Source of the DNA: Inquilinus limosus
Lineage (GTDB): Bacteria; Pseudomonadota; Alphaproteobacteria; DSM-16000; Inquilinaceae
Length of the DNA: 64,000 nt
Assembly (NCBI RefSeq): GCF_002195995.1
Contig: NZ_NHON01000009.1
Coordinates: 54,512-118,511, forward strand
Reading direction: 5' to 3'
Shown: one piece after another, positions 56,802 through 64,000 of the stretch
Position numbering within the stretch: position 1 is the first letter of the stretch
How the letters are laid out: each line of letters starts with the position of its first letter
Notes under the pieces: model-generated
What the model was told of the DNA's origin: nothing
Databases searched by the model: none
The model's input: only the letters and a program-made list of their open reading frames with translations
Translations under genes and position numbers: made by a program

Positions 56802-59207
56802 TCAGTGACGGATCACCGCTTCGTCGTCGCCATCAGCGGCGACGGGGGCGATGTCGTCCACATCGGTTTCCTTCCACTCGATCGGTTCCAGAGGACGCAC
56901 CAGGGCGTTCTTCAGAACCTCCTCGACACTGGCGGTCGGCAGGATTGCCAGGGCCTTCTTGACCGAATCCGGGATATCCGCAAGGTCTTTTTCATTGTCC
57001 TTGGGAATAATCACCGTCTTGATCCCGGCCCGGACGGCCGCCAACAGCTTCTCCTTCAGGCCGCCGATCGGCAGCACGCGCCCCCGCAGGGTGACCTCGC
57101 CGGTCATCGCCACGTCGCGGCGGACCGGGTTTCCGGTCAGCGCCGAGACCATGGCCGTGACCATGGCGATGCCCGCCGACGGCCCGTCCTTCGGGGTCGC
57201 CCCCTCCGGCACATGGACGTGGATGTCGCGCTTGCCGAACAGCGTCGGCTTGATGCCGAAGGACACGGCGCGGGCCTTGGCGAAGCTTTCCGCCGCCTGT
57301 ACCGATTCCTTCATCACGTCGCCGAGCTTGCCGGTCGCCACGACGCGGCCGCGGCCGGGGACCGGCACCGCCTCGATCGACAGGATCTCGCCGCCGACCT
57401 CGGTCCAGGCCAGGCCGGTGACGACGCCGACCATGTCCTCCAGCTCCGCCTCGCCGTAGCGGAACTTGCGCACGCCCGCATACTTCTCGAGATCCGCCGG
57501 CTTGACGGTGATCTTCTTGACGTCGCTGGTCAGGATCTCGCGCACCGCCTTGCGCGCCAGGCCCGCGATCTCGCGCTCCAGGCTGCGGACGCCCGCCTCC
57601 CGGGTGTAGTAGCGAATCAGGTCGCGCAGCGCCTCGTCGGTCAGAGCCCACTCGCCCTTCTTCAGGCCGTTGGCCTCGGCCTGCTTCTGGATCAGGTGGC
57701 GCTTGGCGATCTCGACCTTCTCATCCTCGGTGTAGCCGGGGATGCGGATGATCTCCATGCGGTCCATCAGCGGCTGCGGCATGCGCAGGCTGTTGGCCGT
57801 GCAGATGAACATCACGTCCGACAGGTCGTAGTCGACCTCGAGATAATGGTCGTTGAAGGTCGCGTTCTGCTCCGGGTCCAGCACCTCCAGCAGGGCCGAG
57901 GACGGGTCGCCGCGATAGTCGGCGCCCAGCTTGTCGATCTCGTCCAGCAGGAACAGCGGGTTCGACGACTTCGCTTTCTTCATGCCCTGGATGACCTTGC
58001 CCGGCATCGAGCCGATATAGGTCCGCCGATGGCCGCGGATCTCCGCCTCGTCGCGGACGCCGCCCAGCGACATGCGCACGAAGTTGCGGCCGGTGGCCTT
58101 GGCGATCGACTTGCCCAGCGAGGTCTTGCCGACACCCGGCGGGCCGACCAGGCACAAGATCGAGCCGCGGATCTTGTTGGTCCGCTGCTGCACGGCCAGG
58201 TACTCCAGCACGCGCTCCTTGACCTTCTCCAGGCCGTAATGGTCGTCGTTCAGCACCTGCTCGGCGTGGATCAGGTCCTTCTTGATGCGGGTCCGCTGCT
58301 TCCAGGGAATCGACAGCATCCAGTCGAGGTAGTTGCGGACCACCGTGGCCTCGGCCGACATCGGGCTCATCGACCGCAGCTTCTTCAGCTCGGCCATGGC
58401 CTTGTCGCGGGCCTCCTTGGTCAGCTTGACCTTGTTGATCCGCTCCTCGAGCTCCGCCGCCTCGTCGCGGCCGTCCTCGCCCTCGCCGAGCTCCTTCTGG
58501 ATCGCCTTCAGCTGCTCGTTCAGATAGTACTCGCGCTGGGTCTTCTCCATCTGCCGCTTGACCCGGCTGCGGATGCGCTTCTCGACCTGGAGGACGCCGA
58601 TCTCGCCCTCCATGAAGCCGTAGACCTTCTCCAGCCGCTCGGTGATCGAGGCGATCTCGAGGATCTGCTGCTTCTCGGGGATCTTCAGCGACAGGTGCGC
58701 GGCGATGGTGTCGGCCAGCTTGGCGCCGTCCTCGATCTGGTTGACCGAGACCAGCACCTCCGGCGGGATCTTCTTGTTGAGCTTGATGTACTGCTCGAAC
58801 TGGGCGACCGCGGCGCGGCCCAGGGCCTCGACCTCCTGCGGGTCGGCGTTGACCTCCTCCAGCGGCTCCACCTGGGCCTGGAAGAAGTCCGGATTGTCGG
58901 CGTAGCGCGTGATGCGCGCGCGCTGCACGCCCTCGACCAGCACCTTGACGGTCCCGTCCGGCAGCTTCAGCAGCTGCAGCACCGTCCCGATCGTGCCGAC
59001 GTCGAAGATCTCCTCCGGCGACGGGTCGTCCTGCGAGGCGTTGCGCTGTGTGACCAGGAGGATCTGCTTGTCCTCCTTCATCACGTCCTCGAGCGCGCGC
59101 ACCGACTTCTCGCGGCCGACGAACAAGGGCACGATCATGTGCGGGAAGACCACGATGTCCCTCAGAGGCAACACCGGGTACAGCGTGTCTTTGTTCAGGT
59201 TCAACAT
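56802..59207 (-). CDS. lon: ATP-dependent Lon protease
   Basis: 801 residues. The N-terminal substrate-binding domain starts at [20 protein letters not shown]. Walker A is [11 protein letters not shown] at about residue 355, Walker B is [11 protein letters not shown], and the Ser-Lys dyad has its serine in [11 protein letters not shown] at about residue 676 and its lysine in [10 protein letters not shown]. Removes misfolded and regulatory proteins. Lies between clpX and hupB; 271 gene-free bases with the clpX terminator lie upstream. Confidence 0.97.
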   Translation of the reverse strand: MLNLNKDTLYPVLPLRDIVVFPHMIVPLFVGREKSVRALEDVMKEDKQILLVTQRNASQDDPSPEEIFDVGTIGTVLQLLKLPDGTVKVLVEGVQRARITRYADNPDFFQAQVEPLEEVNADPQEVEALGRAAVAQFEQYIKLNKKIPPEVLVSVNQIEDGAKLADTIAAHLSLKIPEKQQILEIASITERLEKVYGFMEGEIGVLQVEKRIRSRVKRQMEKTQREYYLNEQLKAIQKELGEGEDGRDEAAELEERINKVKLTKEARDKAMAELKKLRSMSPMSAEATVVRNYLDWMLSIPWKQRTRIKKDLIHAEQVLNDDHYGLEKVKERVLEYLAVQQRTNKIRGSILCLVGPPGVGKTSLGKSIAKATGRNFVRMSLGGVRDEAEIRGHRRTYIGSMPGKVIQGMKKAKSSNPLFLLDEIDKLGADYRGDPSSALLEVLDPEQNATFNDHYLEVDYDLSDVMFICTANSLRMPQPLMDRMEIIRIPGYTEDEKVEIAKRHLIQKQAEANGLKKGEWALTDEALRDLIRYYTREAGVRSLEREIAGLARKAVREILTSDVKKITVKPADLEKYAGVRKFRYGEAELEDMVGVVTGLAWTEVGGEILSIEAVPVPGRGRVVATGKLGDVMKESVQAAESFAKARAVSFGIKPTLFGKRDIHVHVPEGATPKDGPSAGIAMVTAMVSALTGNPVRRDVAMTGEVTLRGRVLPIGGLKEKLLAAVRAGIKTVIIPKDNEKDLADIPDSVKKALAILPTASVEEVLKNALVRPLEPIEWKETDVDDIAPVAADGDDEAVIRH

Positions 59208-59419
59208 GCGTTCTGCCTTACTGGGGTGGGCAGCGGCCCGGGAAGCGGCGCCGCGCCGGCGCCGGACGGTGGAGACCCGGCGCGCCTGATAAACGTGGCG
59301 ATGACCGGAGGCCGTTCAAGGGACGGGAATGCTGCAGCCCTCATGACCCCGTCACAAGAGCGCAATCGGGCCACAGTGGCAAGCCAAAGGCGGCCTTCCG
59401 GGCCAAGTTCGAAACGAAA

Positions 59420-59445
59420 CAGCCGATGCCCGGAGGCATCGGCTG
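59420..59445 (-). terminator. Rho-independent terminator after clpX
   Basis: On the minus strand AGCCGATGCC pairs with GGCATCGGCT around a TCCG loop, 33 bases after the clpX stop, followed by TGTTTCGTTTC. It separates clpX from lon. Confidence 0.75.
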
Positions 59446-59478
59446 TCAGGTCGGTCAGGATCTGTCGCGGGCCCGGCG

Positions 59479-60744
59479 TCAGGCGCTGGGGGCGCGGTCC
59501 TGCTGCTTCTCGGCGTAGATCAGGAGCGGCTTGGCCCGGCCCTCGACCACCTCGCGGTTGACCACGATCTCGACCACGCCGTTCATGCTCGGCAGGTCGT
59601 ACATCGGCTCGAGCAGGATGCTCTCCATGATCGAGCGCAGGCCGCGCGCGCCGGTCTTGCGCTGGATCGCCCGGTTGGCGATGCCCTTCAGGGCATCGTC
59701 GGTGAGCGACAGGTGCACGTCCTCCATCTCGAACAGGCGCTGATACTGCTTCACCAGCGCGTTCTTCGGCTTGGACAGGATCTCGATCAGCGCGTCCGAG
59801 TCGAGGTCCTCGAGCGTCGCGACCACCGGCAGGCGGCCGACGAACTCGGGGATCAGGCCGAACTTCAGCAGATCCTCGGGCTCGACCTCACTGAAGATCT
59901 CGCCGGTCGTGCGCTCATCCGGCCCGCGCACATCGGCGCCGAAGCCGAGCGAGCTGCCGCGGCCGCGCTGGGAGATGATCTTCTCCAGCCCGGAGAAGGC
60001 ACCGCCGCAGATGAACAGGATGTTGGTGGTGTCGACCTGCAGGAACTCCTGCTGCGGGTGCTTGCGCCCGCCCTGCGGCGGCACGGAGGCGATGGTGCCT
60101 TCCATGATCTTCAGCAGGGCCTGCTGCACGCCCTCGCCCGAGACATCGCGGGTGATCGAGGGGTTGTCCGACTTGCGGCTGATCTTGTCGACCTCGTCGA
60201 TGTAGACGATGCCGCGCTGCGCCCGCTCGACATTGTAGTCCGCGGCCTGCAGCAGCTTGAGGATGATGTTCTCGACATCCTCGCCGACATAGCCCGCCTC
60301 GGTCAGCGTGGTGGCGTCGGCCATGGTGAAGGGCACATCCAGGATGCGGGCCAGGGTCTGGGCCAGCAGCGTCTTGCCGCAGCCGGTCGGCCCGATCAGC
60401 AGGATGTTGGACTTCGCGAGCTCGACCTCGCCGTTCTTCTGCCCGTGCGCCAGCCGCTTGTAGTGGTTGTGCACGGCGACGGAGAGCACCTTCTTCGCGT
60501 GCTCCTGGCCGATCACGTAGTCGTCCAGAACCTTGCGGATGTCCTTCGGCGTCGGGACCCCGTCGCGGTTCTTGACCAGCGTGGTCTTGTTCTCCTCGCG
60601 GATGATGTCCGTGCACAGCTCGACGCACTCGTCGCAGATGAACACAGTCGGGCCCGCAATCAGCTTGCGAACCTCGTGCTGGCTCTTGCCGCAGAACGAG
60701 CAGTAGAGCGTGTTCTTCGAGTCACCGCCTGAGGTCTTGCTCAT
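59479..60744 (-). CDS. clpX: ATP-dependent Clp protease ATP-binding subunit ClpX
   Basis: 421 residues from the ATG; a GTG directly before it is also possible. The zinc-binding domain has CSFCGKSQ and [10 protein letters not shown]. Walker A is [12 protein letters not shown] at about residue 119, Walker B is [21 protein letters not shown] includes the IGF-like ClpP-docking loop as LGF. It unfolds substrates for ClpP, encoded upstream. Confidence 0.97.
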   Translation of the reverse strand: MSKTSGGDSKNTLYCSFCGKSQHEVRKLIAGPTVFICDECVELCTDIIREENKTTLVKNRDGVPTPKDIRKVLDDYVIGQEHAKKVLSVAVHNHYKRLAHGQKNGEVELAKSNILLIGPTGCGKTLLAQTLARILDVPFTMADATTLTEAGYVGEDVENIILKLLQAADYNVERAQRGIVYIDEVDKISRKSDNPSITRDVSGEGVQQALLKIMEGTIASVPPQGGRKHPQQEFLQVDTTNILFICGGAFSGLEKIISQRGRGSSLGFGADVRGPDERTTGEIFSEVEPEDLLKFGLIPEFVGRLPVVATLEDLDSDALIEILSKPKNALVKQYQRLFEMEDVHLSLTDDALKGIANRAIQRKTGARGLRSIMESILLEPMYDLPSMNGVVEIVVNREVVEGRAKPLLIYAEKQQDRAPSA

Positions 60745-60936
60745 CACTGCCTCACTTCCGCATCCGCGATACCGACCCGCGTGCCCCTGGCGCCCAGGCC
60801 GGGATGCGGTTGCCTCCAGATGGCGGCGGCTCCACCCTGCGACAAGGTCGTCCCGGCGCAGGGCAGATCCGCTTCATCACGAATCAAGATAGCGCCCTTC
60901 GGCCCCGTTCGGTAGGGCCGTGGGCGAAGAGATCGA

Positions 60937-61557
60937 TTATTCGGCAACGGTCGGACGCCGCTCGACGACCTCGTCGACGATGCCGAAGCCCTTGGCTTCG
61001 TCCGCCGACATGAACTTGTCGCGGTCCATCGAGCGCTCGATCTCCTCGAGGCTCTGACCGGTGTGCTTGACATAGACCTCGTTCAGCCGCTGGCGCAGCT
61101 TGAGGATCTCGCGCGCCTGGATCTCGATGTCCGAGGCTTGGCCGCGGGCGCCGCCCGAGGGCTGGTGCACCATGATCCGGCTGTTCGGCAGCGCGAAGCG
61201 CTTGCCGGGGGCGCCGGCCGCCAGCAGCAGCGAGCCCATCGATGCCGCCTGGCCGATGCAGACGGTCATGATCTGCGGCTGGATGTACTGCATGGTGTCG
61301 TAGATCGCCATGCCTGCCGTGATCACCCCGCCCGGCGAGTTGACGTAGAAGGCGATGTCCTTCTTCGGGTTCTCGGATTCCAGGAACAGCAGCTGGGCGC
61401 AGACCAGGCTGGCCAGCTCGTCATAGATCGGCCCGGTCAGAAAGATGATCCGCTCCTTGAGGAGACGGGAATAGATGTCATAGGCGCGCTCGCCCCGGTT
61501 GGTCTGTTCCACGACCATCGGGACCAGGGCGTTCATGCTCGGCTCATACGGAGGCAT
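60937..61557 (-). CDS. clpP: ATP-dependent Clp protease proteolytic subunit
   Basis: 206 residues. Catalytic serine in [13 protein letters not shown] at about residue 107, histidine in [14 protein letters not shown] at about 132, aspartate in [16 protein letters not shown]. The N-terminal propeptide is short. Gene order tig-clpP-clpX-lon is canonical. 189 bases without a gene lie between it and clpX. Confidence 0.97.
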   Translation of the reverse strand: MPPYEPSMNALVPMVVEQTNRGERAYDIYSRLLKERIIFLTGPIYDELASLVCAQLLFLESENPKKDIAFYVNSPGGVITAGMAIYDTMQYIQPQIMTVCIGQAASMGSLLLAAGAPGKRFALPNSRIMVHQPSGGARGQASDIEIQAREILKLRQRLNEVYVKHTGQSLEEIERSMDRDKFMSADEAKGFGIVDEVVERRPTVAE

Positions 61558-61641
61558 ACGTTCCTCGAAGGCTCGCGCGGGCCGGCAGGGCGCCGCGGCT
61601 CGCCCCTACATTAGGGGAGGTCCGCGGCGACCTTCAACCGG

Positions 61642-63102
61642 TCAGGCGCCGGTGCCGGTATCGGCGTCGGTGTCGGCGGCCTTCGTCTCGGCGCCTTCGG
61701 TCTCGGCGGCGGCCTTCTTGGCAGCCTTGCGCTTGGCGGGCTTCGCCTCCTCGGCCGGTTTGGCCTCGGTGGTCTCATCCTCGTCCGGGTCGCGCGCCAG
61801 CTCCTCCGGCGTCACCGTGGTGTCGCTGACCTTGATCTTGCCGAGGATGACGTCGACGACCTTCTCCTCGAACAGCGGCGCGCGCAGATTCTCGATCGCC
61901 TGCGGGTTCTGGCGGAAGAAGTCCACCACCTGCTGCTCCTGGCCCGGATAGCGGCGGGCCTCGGCGATCAGGGCGCGGTTCAGCTCCTCCTGTGACACCT
62001 CGACGTTCTCGGCGCGGCCGATCTCGGCGAACAGCAGGCCCAGGCGGACGCGGCGCTCAGCGATGGCGCGGTACTCGGCCTTCAACTCGTCCTCCGGCTT
62101 GTTCTTGTCCGGATTGTCGTCGCCGCCGGTCTCGATCGACTGCTGCACCTGCTTCCAGATCTGGTCGAACTCCAGGTCGACCATGCCCTGCGGCACGGCG
62201 AAATCGACCAGCTCGGCCAGCTTGTCCAGCAGGGTGCGCTTGGCGCGCAGGCGCGAGATCCGGCCGAACTCCTGCTCGGTCTGGTCCTTCACGGCGTTGC
62301 GCAGGCCCTCGAGGTCCTCGAAGCCCAACTCCTTGGCGAACTCCTCGTTCACCTCGGGCACCACGCCCTTCTCGATCGACTTGACGTCGACCTCGAACTT
62401 CGCCGGCTTCCCGGCGTGCTCGGGGCTCTGGTACTCCTCGGGGAAGCTCAGCGAGACGGTGACATGCTCGCCCGCCTTCTTGCCGACCAGCTGCTCCTCG
62501 AAGCCCGGGATGAAGCGGCCCGAGCCGATCTCCAGGCGATGGTCCTTGCCGGACATCTCCTCGCTCGGCGCGGCGCCGTCGAGGCTGCCCTCGAAGTCGA
62601 TGACGGCGACGTCACCGTTCTCCAGGCCGCGCTCCTCGGTCACGGGCTCGAACTTGCGGCGGGTCTCGGCGATGCGCGTCAGGCCGGCGGAGATCTGCTC
62701 GTCGGTCACCTCGGCGACCGGGCGGGTGATCTCGACGCTGTCGAAGGCCGGCGCGGTGATCTCCGGCAGCACCTCGACATCGACCTTGTATTCCAGGTCC
62801 TTGCCCTCGTCGAAGCTGGTGACCTCGACCTTCGGGCGCAGCGCCGGGCGCAGGTTGCGCTCGTCCAGGGCCTTGCGGGTGCCCTCGTCGACGGCCCCTT
62901 CCAGGACCTCGCCCATGACCGACTTGCCGTAGCGCTGCTTCATCAGCGCCACCGGCACCTTGCCGGGGCGGAAGCCCGGGAGCTTGACCCGGCCCGCGAG
63001 CTTGACGAGCTCCGTCTGGACGCGTTGTTCGATGTCGGCCGCCGGCACGACGATCTTGAACTCGTGCCGCAGACCCTCGGTGCTGGTTTCGATCACTTGC
63101 AT
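61642..63102 (-). CDS. tig: Trigger factor
   Basis: Ribosome-bound chaperone and prolyl isomerase, 486 residues. The ribosome-binding motif is GFRPGKVPVALMKQRYG at about residues 44-60, the FKBP-type domain spans about 160-245 (DVAVIDFEGSLDG), and the C-terminal chaperone arms follow. The last 50 residues are an alanine-, lysine- and glutamate-rich tail (AKRKAAKKAAAETEGAETK), longer than in E. coli and probably disordered. Confidence 0.96.
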   Translation of the reverse strand: MQVIETSTEGLRHEFKIVVPAADIEQRVQTELVKLAGRVKLPGFRPGKVPVALMKQRYGKSVMGEVLEGAVDEGTRKALDERNLRPALRPKVEVTSFDEGKDLEYKVDVEVLPEITAPAFDSVEITRPVAEVTDEQISAGLTRIAETRRKFEPVTEERGLENGDVAVIDFEGSLDGAAPSEEMSGKDHRLEIGSGRFIPGFEEQLVGKKAGEHVTVSLSFPEEYQSPEHAGKPAKFEVDVKSIEKGVVPEVNEEFAKELGFEDLEGLRNAVKDQTEQEFGRISRLRAKRTLLDKLAELVDFAVPQGMVDLEFDQIWKQVQQSIETGGDDNPDKNKPEDELKAEYRAIAERRVRLGLLFAEIGRAENVEVSQEELNRALIAEARRYPGQEQQVVDFFRQNPQAIENLRAPLFEEKVVDVILGKIKVSDTTVTPEELARDPDEDETTEAKPAEEAKPAKRKAAKKAAAETEGAETKAADTDADTGTGA

Positions 63103-63164
63103 CGGTCTTCAGGAATCCGTCGATGTGACAGGTCGGGACGCTATGTGCCCTGTCTGAGGTTTGA

Positions 63165-63249
63165 TGGTGCGGGCGGAGGGATTTGAACCCCCACGGCTTT
63201 CGCCGCTGGAACCTAAATCCAGTGCGTCTACCAATTCCGCCACGCCCGC
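63165..63249 (-). tRNA. tRNA-Leu (TAG)
   Basis: 85 bases with encoded CCA. Class II tRNA: acceptor GCGGGCG with CGCCCGC, anticodon stem CTGGA-TCCAG with loop TTTAGGT (anticodon TAG), and a long variable arm CGGCGAAAGCCG. It precedes tig on the complementary transcript side by about 60 bases. Confidence 0.97.
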
Positions 63250-63383
63250 GAAGACCCCCACCCCTGCCCGCCCCCGAAAACACGCACAAAAAGGCTTGCA
63301 ACGGAGGGAGTCGGCCCTGCGAAGGGGCGGTCATAGCACAGGGTTTTTGCGGACGACAGGCAAAACGCGGGCGGCCGGAGGGC

Positions 63384-64000
63384 TCAGAGCCGGTCCAGCA
63401 CGGCCGGCAGCGCGTCGATCACATCCTCGGCGATCAGCCCGGCACCGACCCGCTGCGCGGCCGCGCCGTGCAGCCAGACGGCGGCGCGGGCGGCCTCGAA
63501 ACCCGTCATGCCCTGGGCCTTCAGCCCCAGCACGATCCCGGCCAGCACGTCGCCGGTGCCGCCGGTGGCCAGGGTCGGCGGGGCGTTGGCGTTGATTGCG
63601 GCCCGCCCGTCCGGCGCGGCGATGATGGTATCGGCGCCCTTCAGCACGACCACGGCGCCGATCTCGGCCGCGGCCTGCCGAGCCCGGGCCAGGCGCGGGG
63701 CGTCGGCCTTGCCGAACAGCTTGTCGAACTCGCCCTGATGCGGCGTCAGCACGCAATCGGCGTCGAGCAGCCCGGCCAGCGCCTGCGGCTCGCCGGCATA
63801 GCTGGCGAGGCCATCGGCATCGAGCACCAGCGATTTGCCCGCCGCGCGCACGGCCGAGACCGCCTGGCGCAGCGCCGGGCCGGCCCCGCCGCCGGGGCCG
63901 ATCAGCACCGGGCCCAGGCGCCGGTCGGCCAGGAGCCCGTCCCAGCGCTCGCTCGGCAGCGCCATGGCGCCGGGCCAGTCGGCACGGAAGGCCGGCAGCG
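63384..64000 (-). CDS. nnrD: ADP-dependent NAD(P)H-hydrate dehydratase, 3' part
   Basis: Repairs damaged NAD(P)H hydrates. The frame has no stop up to the right edge, so the N-terminal part (perhaps with an epimerase domain) is outside. Visible motifs are VLIGPGGGAG, LVLDADGL, VLTPHQGEFDKLFG and TLATGGTGDVLAGIVLG, the ribokinase-like dehydratase core with the GTGD anion hole. WLHGAAAQRVG is the usual late motif. 134 gene-free bases separate it from tRNA-Leu. Confidence 0.93.
   Translation of the reverse strand, partial: LPAFRADWPGAMALPSERWDGLLADRRLGPVLIGPGGGAGPALRQAVSAVRAAGKSLVLDADGLASYAGEPQALAGLLDADCVLTPHQGEFDKLFGKADAPRLARARQAAAEIGAVVVLKGADTIIAAPDGRAAINANAPPTLATGGTGDVLAGIVLGLKAQGMTGFEAARAAVWLHGAAAQRVGAGLIAEDVIDALPAVLDRL

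Noticed and set aside
56805..59561. A 918-codon open frame opposite lon
   Set aside because: Same kind of shadow; lon on the other strand has all family motifs.

Overview
This window reads as the chromosome of a high-GC alphaproteobacterium. The placement rests on the full nuoA-N operon with separate nuoC and nuoD, followed by birA, coaX, an RNase J gene, an epimerase gene and a DUF1467 gene. It also rests on the tig-clpP-clpX-lon-hupB cluster, the short (about 437 residue) prolyl-tRNA synthetase, and intergenic palindromes of alphaproteobacterial type. A member of the Rhodospirillales is my best guess, but that is inference and no marker in the window settles it.

Region 1 (1-5180) looks like accessory DNA lying against the 3' end of guaA. 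A second, diverged copy of the last 55 codons of guaA sits at 249-416 in the same orientation as the intact gene at 5180-6754. Between the copies lie a cupin gene, a LysR regulator, and a four-gene set (SDR, NADP-binding reductase-like, SRPBCC, SDR). The last SDR is broken by one in-frame TGA. Left of the guaA remnant, a gene open to the window edge encodes an HNH-type nuclease.

Region 2 (5180-21900) holds housekeeping and metabolic genes on the minus strand. These are guaA, a DUF1294/GNAT/RsmB-like cluster, an orphan Xre/ParS-type antitoxin, a compact queuosine operon (VUT transporter, queA, tgt, queF, queG), a split chromate transporter, an orphan MazE-like antitoxin, and a CUT1-type ABC transporter operon with a nucleoside-hydrolase-like enzyme. 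The transporter operon lacks its ATPase.

Region 3 (21900-41063) contains dnaE, a ParE/Phd-type toxin-antitoxin pair with a perfect palindromic operator, lolC-lolD-lolE, proS, a purine permease, a possible small RNA, an Ldh2/RraA divergent pair, tag, DUF1467, an RTX secreted protein, an epimerase gene, RNase J, coaX and birA. The run RNase J-epimerase-DUF1467-proS-lol-dnaE is, from my knowledge of related genomes, usually more compact. Here it is split by accessory genes and palindromic repeats.

Region 4 (41064-64000) carries the complete complex I operon, two identical tRNA-Asp genes, tRNA-Val, hupB, lon, clpX, clpP, tig, tRNA-Leu, and the 3' part of a NAD(P)H-hydrate dehydratase gene that runs off the right edge.

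The points most worth a second look are the HNH gene and guaA duplication at the left edge, the nonsense-mutated SDR, the G-loop RNA candidate downstream of the purine permease, two long inverted-repeat elements that reach into stop codons, and two antitoxin genes that appear to be transcribed without a leader.
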